A stretch of 64,000 nucleotides of DNA. It comes from Pseudoalteromonas peptidolytica (lineage in GTDB: Bacteria > Pseudomonadota > Gammaproteobacteria > Enterobacterales > Alteromonadaceae). This document shows positions 26,636 to 37,681 of this stretch, piece by piece (within the stretch, counting starts at the first letter, position 1; each line of letters opens with the position of its first letter). The position numbers and the translations under genes are program-made. Below the pieces are notes generated by a model. It was not told the DNA's origin. It did no database searches and saw only the letters and a program-made list of their open reading frames with translations. Location: NCBI RefSeq assembly GCF_012641745.1, contig NZ_WEHZ01000001.1, forward strand, positions 1 to 64,000, written 5' to 3'.

Positions 26636-27156
26636 ACCCATTCAAAAACTCATGGTAACTCGTAGATTAAGCTCAGGTGAGCAGGTTGCTGTAGGGGTCT
26701 TGGCGCAGAATCGGCAAGGCGTTTTTTTCCAGTATGCAGACAGCTATTTGCAGCAGTTTGGCAATTTATCACCTTTTACTTTGCAGTCGAGCACACAAGT
26801 TCAAGTCGCACCTCAAGCGCCACATCAAGGTGTACATGGCGTATTTGGAGATTGTTTTCCCGATGGCTGGGGCATGCTGTTGCAAGATCGTATTTTCCGG
26901 CAAAAGGGCATCCTGCCTAATCAATTAACGGCGATGGATAGACTGGCCTTTGTCGGTGATAAAGGCATGGGCGCATTGTACCAATGCTAGCTTTTCGAAT
27001 TGGAATGATGCAAGGCAAGTCATTGAAGAAGTCGCAGAAGCCATCAGCCAATTTACGTATCTTGCACAGCAGCAAGGGATCAGTAAAACAACAGTGTCTG
27101 CGATTGCTAAGACATTGCAACAGCGCAAACAGGAAAATGCAGCGCTTTTTCTATAA
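26625..27156 (+). pseudogene. hipA: hipA remnant with internal deletion of the kinase core
   Basis: The first 118 codons encode a good HipA N-terminal domain (GVFGDCFPDGWGMLL, GILPNQLTAMDRLAFVGDKGMGAL) and then stop at 26988-26990. Immediately after, in another frame (+1), the DNA encodes the HipA C-terminus, NWNDARQVIEEVAEAISQF... to a TAA at 27154-27156. The roughly 250 residues in between, holding the ATP-binding loop and catalytic Asp of the kinase, are gone. This is a deletion that joined the two ends out of frame; the toxin must be inactive. Confidence 0.85.
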
Positions 27157-27175
27157 CAATTAAGAAGGGACAACA

Positions 27176-28180
27176 ATGAAGCTCGGCCGAAACGATCCTT
27201 GCCATTGTGGTAGTGGGAAAAAATTTAAACGCTGTTGTATGAGCAGCGTTTCCAAGCAACATGCCCAAGTTTTCGATGATGTTGAATCTATGTTGGCAAT
27301 GAATCCAAATTGGAGCCTTGATGAGCTCAACGCAGCTTTGCAACACAAAGTTCAGGATCGCAATAATCAACCCCATCCCGATTTTTGTGGCGTAACGCCA
27401 ACGCAGATGTCCAATTGGCTGTATGCGCCTTTTACTGAATTACAGTGGATCACAATCAGTACGCCAGACAGCCTTGCTGCCAGCCCAGTAATGCGCTATT
27501 TAGCCCTCATTCTGGATGAAGCGATGGCGCAAAGCGGCTCCTTCAAAGCAACGAGCAAAGGCAACTTACCGACTAAATTAGTCAAACAAGCCAGTGAGTT
27601 ATTGCCCGAATTTGCCGTTGCTCAATTCGAACGTGAAATAAGCATCAGTGAGTTTGCGGGCAGCAACGAAGACAAGTTTAATGCCTTGCACTACACCCGA
27701 GTGCTTGCCGAAATTAGCGGTATTATTTATCGACGTAGTGGCCGCTACCATGTGAAAAAATCAGCGCAAAAGCAGTATCAGGTGTCAGGTATACAAGAAT
27801 TTTTTAAACCTATGTTAGAAGCCGCCATCAGCAAATATAACTGGGGCTATTTGGACAGTTTTGAGTTTGATGCCGACTTGCAAACCTTTTGGCTGTTTAT
27901 GCTGTGGCGTATTCAAAGCCACAGTAGTGTAGATCAGCTAGTTGAAGAGATGAAAGTGGCTTTCCCTGATTTACTACAGGGCTTCCCAGCAGATAATTAC
28001 TTCTCGCCGGAAAGAAACTTGAGCATTCTCATCGAATCACGGTTTATTGAGCGATTTTTACAGTTTTGGGGATTTGTTACCCTTGATCCAAGAAGTTTTT
28101 TAAACACGGGATCTGTTGGTAGGACGGTACAGGTACTGCCTTTATTGAAACAAACTTTTCAATTTACAATAAATACATAG
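27176..28180 (+). CDS. SEC-C motif protein of unknown function
   Basis: 334 residues. The N-terminus is a SEC-C zinc-binding motif, GRNDPCHCGSGKKFKRCC, as found at the SecA C-terminus and in many uncharacterised accessory proteins. The remaining 300 residues are mainly helical and have no motif I recognise. A good RBS (AAGGGA) precedes the ATG. The next gene starts ten bases after its stop, so they form a two-gene unit behind the hip remnant. Role unknown; SEC-C proteins are common in defence and mobile islands. Confidence 0.75.
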   Translation: MKLGRNDPCHCGSGKKFKRCCMSSVSKQHAQVFDDVESMLAMNPNWSLDELNAALQHKVQDRNNQPHPDFCGVTPTQMSNWLYAPFTELQWITISTPDSLAASPVMRYLALILDEAMAQSGSFKATSKGNLPTKLVKQASELLPEFAVAQFEREISISEFAGSNEDKFNALHYTRVLAEISGIIYRRSGRYHVKKSAQKQYQVSGIQEFFKPMLEAAISKYNWGYLDSFEFDADLQTFWLFMLWRIQSHSSVDQLVEEMKVAFPDLLQGFPADNYFSPERNLSILIESRFIERFLQFWGFVTLDPRSFLNTGSVGRTVQVLPLLKQTFQFTINT

Positions 28181-28190
28181 CAAGGTCATC

Positions 28191-29315
28191 GTGAGCGAAT
28201 ATCAATACTATAAATTCGAGCGTCTAGATGGGTATTTAGATGCTAAAGCACGTCAAGCACTCAGAGCCATTTCAAGTCGTGCCGAGATCAGCTCTACGTC
28301 CTTTCAGGTGTATTACAACTATGGTGACTTAAAGGCGGAGCCTTTTGAGCTGATGTTAAAATACTTTGATATCGGTTTTTATTATGCCGATTGGGGCTCA
28401 ATCGATGTCTACATCAAGCTACCAGCAGCAACGCTCCCTGAAGCGTTACTTGGCTTTTCAAGTGATGGGCTTCATGTTCACGAAAACGATGAGTGGCAAC
28501 TGCTGATTTTTTCCATTGAAGAGTACTACGAATATTTTGACGATGAGCATGCTGACGACTTTTTCCAGCATTTAGCCGCTTTACGCAGTGGATTAATGCA
28601 AGGGGATTGGCGCCTTGTGTACTTTATGTGGCTCAAAGCGTTTGATTTTAATGATGACGTTGAGCGAGTGCCGTTAGCTCAATTCGATTTTAAGCACCTC
28701 AGTGAAGAGGAGCAGGCGTTTGCAGCGCTGTATGATATTCCTTTAGCATTGGTTAAGGCACTCGCCATGGTGCTGAAAGAGCAACCCAGTCACCAAGCCA
28801 AACAAACCCAGTTTCAGTTTGATACGTGGCTCAATAGTCTCTCAGAAGCAGAGAAAGACACGTTATTACGCATGTTGTTTGAGCAGGGCCAGCTTACCCG
28901 TCACCAAGCCTTAGCACTGACGCGAAATGAACCTGCCAACACAGACGAACACTATCAGTATTGGCTAACCCCCGAGGTAATTTCCCCTTTTATCGAGGAA
29001 GCGCAAAGCCAATTACAGCAAGAGCAAGCCGCAGCCCTCGCAAAAAAATTAGCCATCGAAAAAGCAGAAAAAGAAGAAGTGTTGACGGATGTTTACAATC
29101 GGCGTGAGCACTACTGGCAGCAAGCACAAGAGCAAGCGGATCGAACTTGCGCCAGTGGTTACGATGCGGCATCACGCTATCTGCATCAGCTGTTTGATGC
29201 CTATCATTTTAAAGCGAATGAGGTGGCGTTTGAACAACGTTTTAAGCGCTTTGTTGTGGCGAACAATAGCCGTAAAGCGCTGTTAAATCGGTTGAGTGAT
29301 TTGCTTAAACGATGA
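28191..29315 (+). CDS. Conserved protein of unknown function, partner of the SEC-C gene
   Basis: 374 residues, GTG start with AAGG upstream. The N-terminal 150 residues (YYKFERLDGYLDAKARQALRAISSRAEI, YYNYGDLKAEP, YFDIGFYYADWGS) resemble a family I remember as often encoded beside SWIM zinc-finger genes; no SWIM gene is present here. Residues about 265-330 are a Gln/Glu/Lys-rich coiled coil, and the C-terminus is basic. Likely cytoplasmic. Forms a unit with the SEC-C gene. Family link is from memory only. Confidence 0.65.
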   Translation: MSEYQYYKFERLDGYLDAKARQALRAISSRAEISSTSFQVYYNYGDLKAEPFELMLKYFDIGFYYADWGSIDVYIKLPAATLPEALLGFSSDGLHVHENDEWQLLIFSIEEYYEYFDDEHADDFFQHLAALRSGLMQGDWRLVYFMWLKAFDFNDDVERVPLAQFDFKHLSEEEQAFAALYDIPLALVKALAMVLKEQPSHQAKQTQFQFDTWLNSLSEAEKDTLLRMLFEQGQLTRHQALALTRNEPANTDEHYQYWLTPEVISPFIEEAQSQLQQEQAAALAKKLAIEKAEKEEVLTDVYNRREHYWQQAQEQADRTCASGYDAASRYLHQLFDAYHFKANEVAFEQRFKRFVVANNSRKALLNRLSDLLKR

Positions 29316-29652
29316 GGCAAGAGACTGGCCAAATGACGTTAGCAAAAAACTGATTGAGGGTTAATGGAAGGTTGTAAGCCCGCCAAAAGGTTTACAGATT
29401 GTTACCCATAAAGTCACTTTGTGTAGACCTCCAACCTCTGCATTCCACCGTTCGGTAAAACGCATAGAGGAGTACTCAACTTGCATAGCACACTTTTACG
29501 CGCAGAAAAGTGTAATGGCCTTACCGTTGGGCAAGGCTTTCCCTTTTGAGATGGCTTTGGGTACTTACCCCTCGGGCTTTTGGGGCAATATGGACAACGG
29601 CTTAATTCACGCTACCTAGCCACACACTAACCCAGCTTAACAATGGATACTT
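29316..29652. other. Non-coding stretch before the DUF927 remnant
   Basis: No supported gene. A small open frame (29419-29619) has no RBS or recognisable domain. The base composition and the following remnant suggest debris of a mobile element. Confidence 0.35.
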
Positions 29653-30045
29653 ACCCGTGGTGGTGTGGTCGCCAATGAAGACCAACAAGCCATTCGCCAA
29701 GTGCGCAGTTTTATTGAGCAGCATGGCGAAAGCCGCTTTACGTCTAAACAAACAGGTTACAGCAGCCAAGTACGCCAACGAGCAGGTTGGCTAGACCGCT
29801 ACTGCGCATCCATGCGCTCACGGCATACCGGTCATCCTTAACATAACACCACTGAGCCACAAACCCTTTACCTGTTTTACCCAACTGGCTGGCGTGAAGC
29901 CACCGAAGGCCTAAGCCCAGATCGCGCCGCCAAAGCACTGATGGCCGCAGGCAACCTAGTCCCTGATGGCAACCGACCACAGCGAAAAGTCAGCCTGCCC
30001 GACAACACACGCCTACGCACTTTCTTTAAAATAAACAGCGGGTGA
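29653..30045 (+). pseudogene. C-terminal remnant of a DUF927-type plasmid/phage primase-helicase protein
   Basis: One frame reads TRGGVVANEDQQAIRQVRSF, IEQHGESRF, then LYLFYPTGWREATEGLSPDR and RAAKALMAAGNLVPDG, QRKVSLPD to a TGA at 30043-30045. This resembles the C-terminal end of DUF927 proteins from conjugative elements and prophages (FIEQHGESRF ... W..E...G.....A..L...G.L). An in-frame TAA at 29839-29841 interrupts it, and the N-terminal ATPase part is absent. It marks a former mobile element. The stretch 30046-30366 holds no supported gene. Confidence 0.6.
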
Positions 30046-30366
30046 AAGGCAGCATCTTGGATGACTAACTAGGTGGTGAATCCTATGTGGGCTTGTCGCC
30101 TTGCAGTAAACCGCTAGTCAACCTAGGGGCAGAGCTAGGCTCATAGGCTGAGGCAGACAATACCGCTAGTTTACTGGCTGTGTACCTGCTGTATACGTGG
30201 CTTATAATCGTCCTAAACAGACAATACCCTTGCGATATTATCGGTTGTTGATAAGATGCGTGTCTTATGTATAAGCGTACGGTCTTTTGATTATTTAAAC
30301 GTTGTTTTATGTACTTGCTGGGAACCTAGTGAGCAAAGGATTCGAGTAAGCTATGCGAGTAAAGCA

Positions 30367-30618
30367 ATGAAAAACGCAAAACAATCGCGCTGCGTGATTG
30401 GGATTAAAGGACAAACGTCTGCCCCAGGTTTCCCCGTTGATATTTGGTTCGACTCGCTGAAATCAGTGGCCAATGTGCTGTCGAAAGAAAACCAGCAGTT
30501 GTTAAAAGTGATTGCCGAACAACAGCCGCAATCGGTCACTGAGCTGGCCACGCTGACTGGCCGAGCGGTCAGGCTGCAATATCAATCCATGTTACTGTTA
30601 ATTCAGCCATTGGAGTAA
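30367..30618 (+). CDS. Truncated winged-helix regulator (HVO_A0114-like)
   Basis: 83 residues from the ATG at 30367. The segment WFDSLKSVANVLSKENQQLLKVIAEQQPQSVTELATLTGRA matches the start of the HVO_A0114-like winged helix, where the family continues with a recognition helix of the type (K/V)SN(L/V)SRTL. Here the sequence changes after GRAV to an unrelated short tail, so the recognition helix and wing are lost. The frame is open upstream to 30256 but without a good start. It lies ten bases before the helicase gene and may be the relic of its regulator. It could be treated as a pseudogene. Confidence 0.5.
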   Translation: MKNAKQSRCVIGIKGQTSAPGFPVDIWFDSLKSVANVLSKENQQLLKVIAEQQPQSVTELATLTGRAVRLQYQSMLLLIQPLE

Positions 30619-30628
30619 AAGGGACATT

Positions 30629-33600
30629 ATGCAACAAGTCGGAATTTATGAGCAGCTTATAACGCAGCTTATCGAGAGTCGAATTGACCGAGATCGCTTC
30701 TATGTCGGCGAACGTGAGCTCAATAGTAGTGAAGCATCGACGTGGTTATCTCGTTTCCTATCACACATTCTTGAGTATGCGATTGAGTCAGTCCCCTCTG
30801 GCGATGATCGCCTACAACACCAGATTGCTTTATCTAACCAATTGTTACTATGGCTAAAAACACAAATTCAAGATAACGATTTTATCGAAGGCAATTTGCT
30901 TGCTAGTCAAGGTAAAATCCTAACTGCGCTCTATGAGCTCGAAAATCCTGTTTCAGCCGATTTAAAAAATTATATTAACGACATTTTCCCACTAACTGGT
31001 TTAAGTCAAAGCGAGCTGTTTTGTGGCAGTAATGCTGGATTGTCGCTTGAATCTGAATTGAAGCGAGAGATTCTATCCGCGGATAAGATTTACTGGTTAG
31101 TGTCATTTATTAAGTGGGCAGGGATACGGATTTTTCGTAAAGAGTTAGAGGAGTTTACCTATAGCGGTCGCGAGCTAAAAATTATCACCACCTCATACAT
31201 GGGGGCTACAGATGCTAAAGCGGTTGAGTATTTGGCGAGTTTACCCAATACTGAAGTGAAGCTAAGTTACAACACCGAGCATGAACGTTTACATGCCAAG
31301 AGCTACTTATTTTTGCGCAATACGGGTTATCACACTGGTTATATCGGCTCTTCCAATCTTTCCCATTCAGCGTTAACTAATGGCTTAGAGTGGAATTTAA
31401 AAATTACCTCGCAAGAAATTCCACACATTATCAATAAATCATTGAGTACTTTTGAAACCTATTGGGCATCACATGATTTTGAACACTTTAGTGGTGATGC
31501 AATAAGCAATGAAAAACTCAAAAAAGCTTTGAACCAGCAGCGTGGAAATTTTGAGACCAGCCCAACGCACTTTTTTGATATATCGCCGTTTCCTCACCAA
31601 AATGACATTTTGGAACAACTGGCTGTTGAGCGCAGTGTTCACCAGCGCTTTCGTAATTTAGTGGTAGCGGCAACCGGCACTGGAAAAACCCTGATTTCAG
31701 CCTTTGATTTTGCGCGCTTTATCAAAGCCAAGCCGCAAGCTAATTTCTTATTTGTTGCTCATCGAGAAGAAATATTAAAGCAAGCCAGATCTGCGTATCG
31801 TGGGGTATTGCGTAATGGTACGTTTGGTGAACTTTGGGTTGGCGGACATACACCGGAGTACTATCGACAACTGTTTGTTTCTATTCAAACTCTGAACAAT
31901 CAGCTGAACCAGCTTAACCTAACTGCTGACTATTATGACTACATTGTCATTGATGAAGTGCATCATATTGCAGCGACTAGTTATCGCGCGCTGCTGGAGC
32001 ACTTTTCCCCAACTATATTACTCGGCCTGACTGCAACACCTGAGCGCCATGATGGCGGTGATATTTTAGCGGATTTTGGTGGTGTGATTGCGGCAGAGAT
32101 CCGTTTGTCGGAAGCGATTAATCGTCGTCACCTTTGCCCATTTCAGTATTTTGGCATCGATGATGATACTGATCTTCGCAACATTCCTTGGCGTCGTGGA
32201 CGTTACGATATTGCGAAACTAACAGACCTTTATACTCAGAACCAAGTTCGTTTTAACAAAATTTTACTCTGTATGCAGGAAATACTGACAGATACTAGCA
32301 AAATGAAAGCGCTAGCTTTTTGTGTGAGTAAAGCTCATGCTCAGTACATGACACAGCAACTATTATTAAAAGGAATTAGAGCTGATGTGCTGACCAGTGA
32401 TAATAGCCATGAGCGCCAGCAAAAGCAGCAGGCCATTCGCTCTGGCAGCATTAACGTGCTTTGTGTCGTCGATATTTTCAATGAAGGTGTTGATATTCCC
32501 GAAGTCGATACGTTATTGTTTTTACGACCGACAGAAAGTCTCACCATTTTCCTGCAACAGCTAGGCCGAGGTTTGCGTTTATCGGATGGTAAAGAGTGCT
32601 GCACAGTACTCGATTTTGTTGGTAATTCCCGCCCAGAGTATGACTTTGCCAATAAATTTAGAGCTTTAGTCGGTAAAAGCCATCGAGCGATAAGCGAAGA
32701 AATAAAGCAAGGGTTCCCCCACGCACCACTGGGTTGTCGCATTGAGTTGAGTAAGCGCACTCAAGAAATGGTGCTAAGCAACATTCGTCAAGCTTCATTA
32801 ACGTTGAAGCGCCTAGTCGCAATGATCCGCCAATATCCTCAGCATTCTACACTGCCGTTAACATTGTCGAATTTCTTAGCCTTAAATCCTCACATCGACT
32901 TGAATGAGCTTTATAAGCGAGGGAGTTGGTCTAAGCTGGTTCGGCAAGCTAAGGATGAAATCAACGAAAATTCAGCTGATGAAGATTTGCTGAAAATGCT
33001 TAGAAAGGCCATTCATAACCGAATTTTGACCTGTGATGATCATACCTATTTGAGTTTCTTAAAACAGCTTTGCCAAAGTAACTTTGTCATTGAAGATGCT
33101 GACCATCGTTATGCCTTGATGTGTCATTACGATTTTTGGCAGAAAACGGGGCCTGAATGTGGATTAGATTCCATTGTTCAAAGCTTAGCGAAACTGAATG
33201 CTTGCGAGTTAAAAGCAGAGTTACTGGATGTTGTGCATTGGCAACTCGCACAAACCAAGCATGAGCAACCAGCAATGCAGGCTTTGCCAGAGGTCGCATT
33301 GAGGCTACATGCACGTTATGCGCGTGAGCAAATATTGGTCGCATTTGGTGCTACCACGTTTGAGCGCCAACCGCCAGCACGTGAAGGTGTATTTGTACTT
33401 AAAGAACTAAATATTGAATTGATGTTTGTTACCTTGGACAAAAACGAAAAGCAATTTTCGCCAACCACCATGTATCACGATTACGCTATTAACGAACACC
33501 TCTTTCATTGGCAGTCGCAAAATAGTGCACGGCCCGATAAGGGGCGTGGCTTGGAATACATCCAACATAAAAAAATGGGTAAGCGTCTGTTTTTATTTGT

Positions 33601-33769
33601 ACGCGAGCAAAGCAAAGATGAATTTGGCCGCACTATGGGTTTTGTGAATTATGGTGAAGTTGACTATGTATCGCATACAGGGTCACAACCGATGAGCATT
33701 ACTTGGCAGTTGAAAGTGCCTATGCCGCATTTTATGTGGCAACAAGCCGCGAAGTTGGCTGTGGGTTAG
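30629..33769 (+). CDS. PLD-nuclease/superfamily II helicase with DUF3427 (defence-type)
   Basis: 1046 residues with a good RBS (AAAAGGGA). Order: helical N-terminus; a phospholipase-D-like nuclease domain about 130-275 with HAK (His222, Lys224) and GSSN (240-243); a DEAD/DEAH helicase about 315-690 with Walker A AATGTGKT (Lys353), DEVH (442-445), TATPER and QQLGRGLRL; and a C-terminal DUF3427 region. Such PLD-helicase-DUF3427 proteins occur in defence islands and act presumably by translocating on and cutting DNA. Reading frame and motifs are intact, so the protein is likely functional, in contrast to its neighbours. The closely following DUF2357 nuclease gene is truncated. Confidence 0.85.
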   Translation: MQQVGIYEQLITQLIESRIDRDRFYVGERELNSSEASTWLSRFLSHILEYAIESVPSGDDRLQHQIALSNQLLLWLKTQIQDNDFIEGNLLASQGKILTALYELENPVSADLKNYINDIFPLTGLSQSELFCGSNAGLSLESELKREILSADKIYWLVSFIKWAGIRIFRKELEEFTYSGRELKIITTSYMGATDAKAVEYLASLPNTEVKLSYNTEHERLHAKSYLFLRNTGYHTGYIGSSNLSHSALTNGLEWNLKITSQEIPHIINKSLSTFETYWASHDFEHFSGDAISNEKLKKALNQQRGNFETSPTHFFDISPFPHQNDILEQLAVERSVHQRFRNLVVAATGTGKTLISAFDFARFIKAKPQANFLFVAHREEILKQARSAYRGVLRNGTFGELWVGGHTPEYYRQLFVSIQTLNNQLNQLNLTADYYDYIVIDEVHHIAATSYRALLEHFSPTILLGLTATPERHDGGDILADFGGVIAAEIRLSEAINRRHLCPFQYFGIDDDTDLRNIPWRRGRYDIAKLTDLYTQNQVRFNKILLCMQEILTDTSKMKALAFCVSKAHAQYMTQQLLLKGIRADVLTSDNSHERQQKQQAIRSGSINVLCVVDIFNEGVDIPEVDTLLFLRPTESLTIFLQQLGRGLRLSDGKECCTVLDFVGNSRPEYDFANKFRALVGKSHRAISEEIKQGFPHAPLGCRIELSKRTQEMVLSNIRQASLTLKRLVAMIRQYPQHSTLPLTLSNFLALNPHIDLNELYKRGSWSKLVRQAKDEINENSADEDLLKMLRKAIHNRILTCDDHTYLSFLKQLCQSNFVIEDADHRYALMCHYDFWQKTGPECGLDSIVQSLAKLNACELKAELLDVVHWQLAQTKHEQPAMQALPEVALRLHARYAREQILVAFGATTFERQPPAREGVFVLKELNIELMFVTLDKNEKQFSPTTMYHDYAINEHLFHWQSQNSARPDKGRGLEYIQHKKMGKRLFLFVREQSKDEFGRTMGFVNYGEVDYVSHTGSQPMSITWQLKVPMPHFMWQQAAKLAVG

Positions 33770-33821
33770 CTATCATGATGACTTCAGTCATTGACATAGT
33801 ATACCGATTTGGCGCTTTAGT

Positions 33822-35795
<1,974 letters not shown>

Positions 35796-35837
35796 TTGGG
35801 TATTGGTTTTTAAATATGACTTTGTTCATTTTTTAGT

Positions 35838-36119
35838 ATTGATAATGTAGATATAGCATCAGCTCAGCTTAAAATTTAGCATATTGTTCGTGGAGACTGG
35901 TCAGCTTCTGTTTTGGCATCTTTAGTATCGTTATGTGACGCTCAAATTGGTGTACAAAATACCATCAAGCAGCGCTGTTTAACAGAGTTGACCTTGAGCA
36001 GTTATCCTGATTTGTTTGTTGGGCAATGTGTGCCATTTTATTTTTGTCCTCGTTCCATCATGTTGTATGTAATTGATCTAGCTGATGGTGAGGAGTTGGT
36101 TGACCCAACCATTTCGTGA
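35838..36119 (+). pseudogene. darT fragment (DUF4433 ssDNA thymidine ADP-ribosyltransferase)
   Basis: In one frame: SIDNVDIAS, an in-frame TAG at 35877-35879, then LCDAQIGVQNTIKQRCLTEL and CVPFYFCPRSIMLYVID. The VPFYFCPRSIMLY block, the preceding IK.R...L and the N-terminal IDN match DarT toxins, which attach ADP-ribose to thymidine in single-stranded DNA. The catalytic C-terminal half and the antitoxin DarG are absent, and the frame carries a stop, so this is a dead remnant. An ATG overlapping the nuclease stop (35792) may have been its start, in another frame. Confidence 0.65.
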
Positions 36120-36250
36120 CTTGAAGTTCATAAGCTTTTGTATTTTATGCAAGAATCTACACTCAGATTTACTTTTCTTTCTCAGACAGGTCAGGACTAG
36201 TTACTCCACCGCCTGCTGCTCCTGTTATTTTTTAGCTATATCATTGGGTA

Positions 36251-36412
36251 ATACAAATTTGATTTAATACTTGCTCAATTTGAAGGAGTAAATTTGACGC
36301 TAACAGCGTTAAAAATTTCTTATTTAGAACAACTAAATAGCAAAATTTCTGCCTGATTATCGACAAAATTTTCTCGCCTCAAAATAGATCACTTAATTAA
36401 GAAAATTGTTAT
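36251..36412 (+). repeat. Repeat family A copy (short subtype)
   Basis: ATACTTGCTCAATTTGAAGGAG, TGACGCTAACAGCG, TTATTTAGAACAACTAAATA and CTCAAAATAGATCACTTAATTAAG are all shared with 42269-42476, but the central GTAGGTACC module is missing. The rest of 36120-36502 is AT-rich and shows no gene. Confidence 0.75.
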
Positions 36413-36502
36413 AGCAATATCATGATAATTCTCCAGTTTTAATAAAAGTAACCTCTGCACGTTATGTGATAGTACAAAGCTAATTCACTCCGAGCCATGC
36501 TC

Positions 36503-37078
36503 TCACATTGAGCTACTGCGACTTGTAGAGTCACGACGAGTATAGAAACCACGATAAGCATCAATGACTAGTGAAAATACAACCAGCACGGAAAGAATAG
36601 TGAGTATGTGCATCAAACTTGGGTACGCGTTATAGATAAACATTGGGTTAAAGTCAGTTAGCTTTCTGAACCCTCGCTCTATAAGGGACGCAGTTTGAAT
36701 GAGAGCAGCACTTGCTAAAATGAGTATGTAAGTGAGCTCATTTGGTGTTAGGGAAAAGTCTTTTGCACTTTTTTGTGCAAAGCGACTGATAAAGTTTAAA
36801 TTGAACTGCGCTATATAGTTTGCAATCTGTTTGCGTTTTATGACGAGCGCCATCAAAAGTAAATTTTGCGTCGCCATTATAAAGTAAAACCATCCGCCCA
36901 GCTTTAAAGCAGGTTCATACAGTGCAATGTCTAATGTGCGTGCAAATAAAATATTGACTGCTAACCATTGAACATTAGGGCTGTCTTTACTTAGAAAGAC
37001 TGAAATTATCAAAACCACCCAAATCGAAATATTGATTAGGTGGTTATTTTCCATTATGACTTGATATAACGTACTCAT
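36503..37078 (-). CDS. Five-helix membrane protein of unknown function (Xre cassette)
   Basis: 191 residues with five predicted transmembrane helices (about 13-29, 36-53, 61-79, 112-133, 155-178) and a basic, serine-rich C-terminal tail. I know no family for it. Its ATG overlaps the stop of the glycine-rich small protein gene (ATGA), so the two are translationally coupled and should work together. Possible roles include export or immunity for the small protein, by analogy with two-gene bacteriocin or toxin cassettes; this is speculation. Confidence 0.65.
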   Translation of the reverse strand: MSTLYQVIMENNHLINISIWVVLIISVFLSKDSPNVQWLAVNILFARTLDIALYEPALKLGGWFYFIMATQNLLLMALVIKRKQIANYIAQFNLNFISRFAQKSAKDFSLTPNELTYILILASAALIQTASLIERGFRKLTDFNPMFIYNAYPSLMHILTILSVLVVFSLVIDAYRGFYTRRDSTSRSSSM

Positions 37079-37362
37079 GATTTCTCGTTGCTAGATTTAA
37101 AGTAAGGCGTTTGTATCGCACCTTCCACTTGTTGAGGATCAACTTGACCGCCGCCTCCACCAGCTACACCGCCAGAGCCCGTAATTAGTCGCAAGTACTT
37201 GTGAGAAATGACTTGTACTACAGAGGTCGCTATATTGCCTCTTTCTTGTTTAGGGTTAATTTGAGCGCCATCACCGACCACACCACCCGAACCGATAATA
37301 CTGCCTAAGTGTTCATCAGGAAGTAGCTGCTTTGAGATGTAATTAGGTTCTTTTTTATACAC
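37075..37362 (-). CDS. Glycine-rich small protein with an internal duplication (Xre cassette)
   Basis: 95 residues without signal peptide. Two copies of one unit are visible: LGSIIGSGGVVGDGAQINPK (about 19-38) and LRLITGSGGVAGGGGGQVDP (about 57-76), each followed by an acidic/basic Q-E-R/V-E-G stretch. Pattern: L.x.(I)TGSGGV.G.G.Q(I/V)(N/D)P.Q. A good RBS (TAAGGA) lies upstream. The gene is coupled by ATGA to a membrane protein and preceded by an Xre regulator. Small size, glycine-rich repeats and context would suit a secreted or modified peptide precursor, but no maturation enzyme is adjacent. Unknown. Confidence 0.6.
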   Translation of the reverse strand: MYKKEPNYISKQLLPDEHLGSIIGSGGVVGDGAQINPKQERGNIATSVVQVISHKYLRLITGSGGVAGGGGGQVDPQQVEGAIQTPYFKSSNEKS

Positions 37363-37429
37363 TTTGTATTCCTTATGTTAATAACATTTGTATGCATAGT
37401 GTAACAATCTTGATTGCAAATTGCGCTAT

Positions 37430-37681
37430 TTAATCGAGGTTGGTATCGGTATCACCAAGTTCATCATTACTGCTTTTTTTTCGCTTTGGTAGTAAAGACT
37501 TGGGGTTCAATCCACAAACAATGTACATTCTAATTACTTGGTTTAAATCCGGTGTTGTCAGGCCGCTCTCCCAGTTGTAGATGGTTTGTTTTGAAACGCC
37601 CATCTTCTTTGCAAACTGAATTACAGAGTATCCTGCGGCAAACCTCAGTTGCTGTACTAAACTGCTTGCTTTAATTGTCAT
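37430..37681 (-). CDS. Xre-family helix-turn-helix regulator
   Basis: 83 residues. A compact Xre/Cro HTH fills most of the protein: LVQQLRFAAGYSVIQFAKKMGVSKQTIYNWESGLTTPDL. It has an acidic tail. It lies 67 bp upstream of the glycine-rich small protein gene, on the same strand, and is likely the local regulator of that cassette. The operator is not identified. Confidence 0.75.
   Translation of the reverse strand: MTIKASSLVQQLRFAAGYSVIQFAKKMGVSKQTIYNWESGLTTPDLNQVIRMYIVCGLNPKSLLPKRKKSSNDELGDTDTNLD

Noticed and set aside
26271-27156. Possible CRISPR-like spacing of TGGATA palindromes
   Set aside because: Only two units with operator symmetry and placement before hipB; no spacer array. No CRISPR array was seen anywhere in the window.
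29419-29619. 66-codon + frame upstream of the DUF927 remnant
   Set aside because: No RBS and no family; surrounding DNA is mobile-element debris.
36085-36267. 60-codon + frame after the darT fragment
   Set aside because: Overlaps the remnant in another frame and runs into repeat A; no coding evidence.
37075-37362. Curlin- or collagen-like repeat reading of the glycine-rich small protein
   Set aside because: Neither Gly-X-Y periodicity nor Q-x-G-x-x-N units are present; only two copies of a GSGGV unit.
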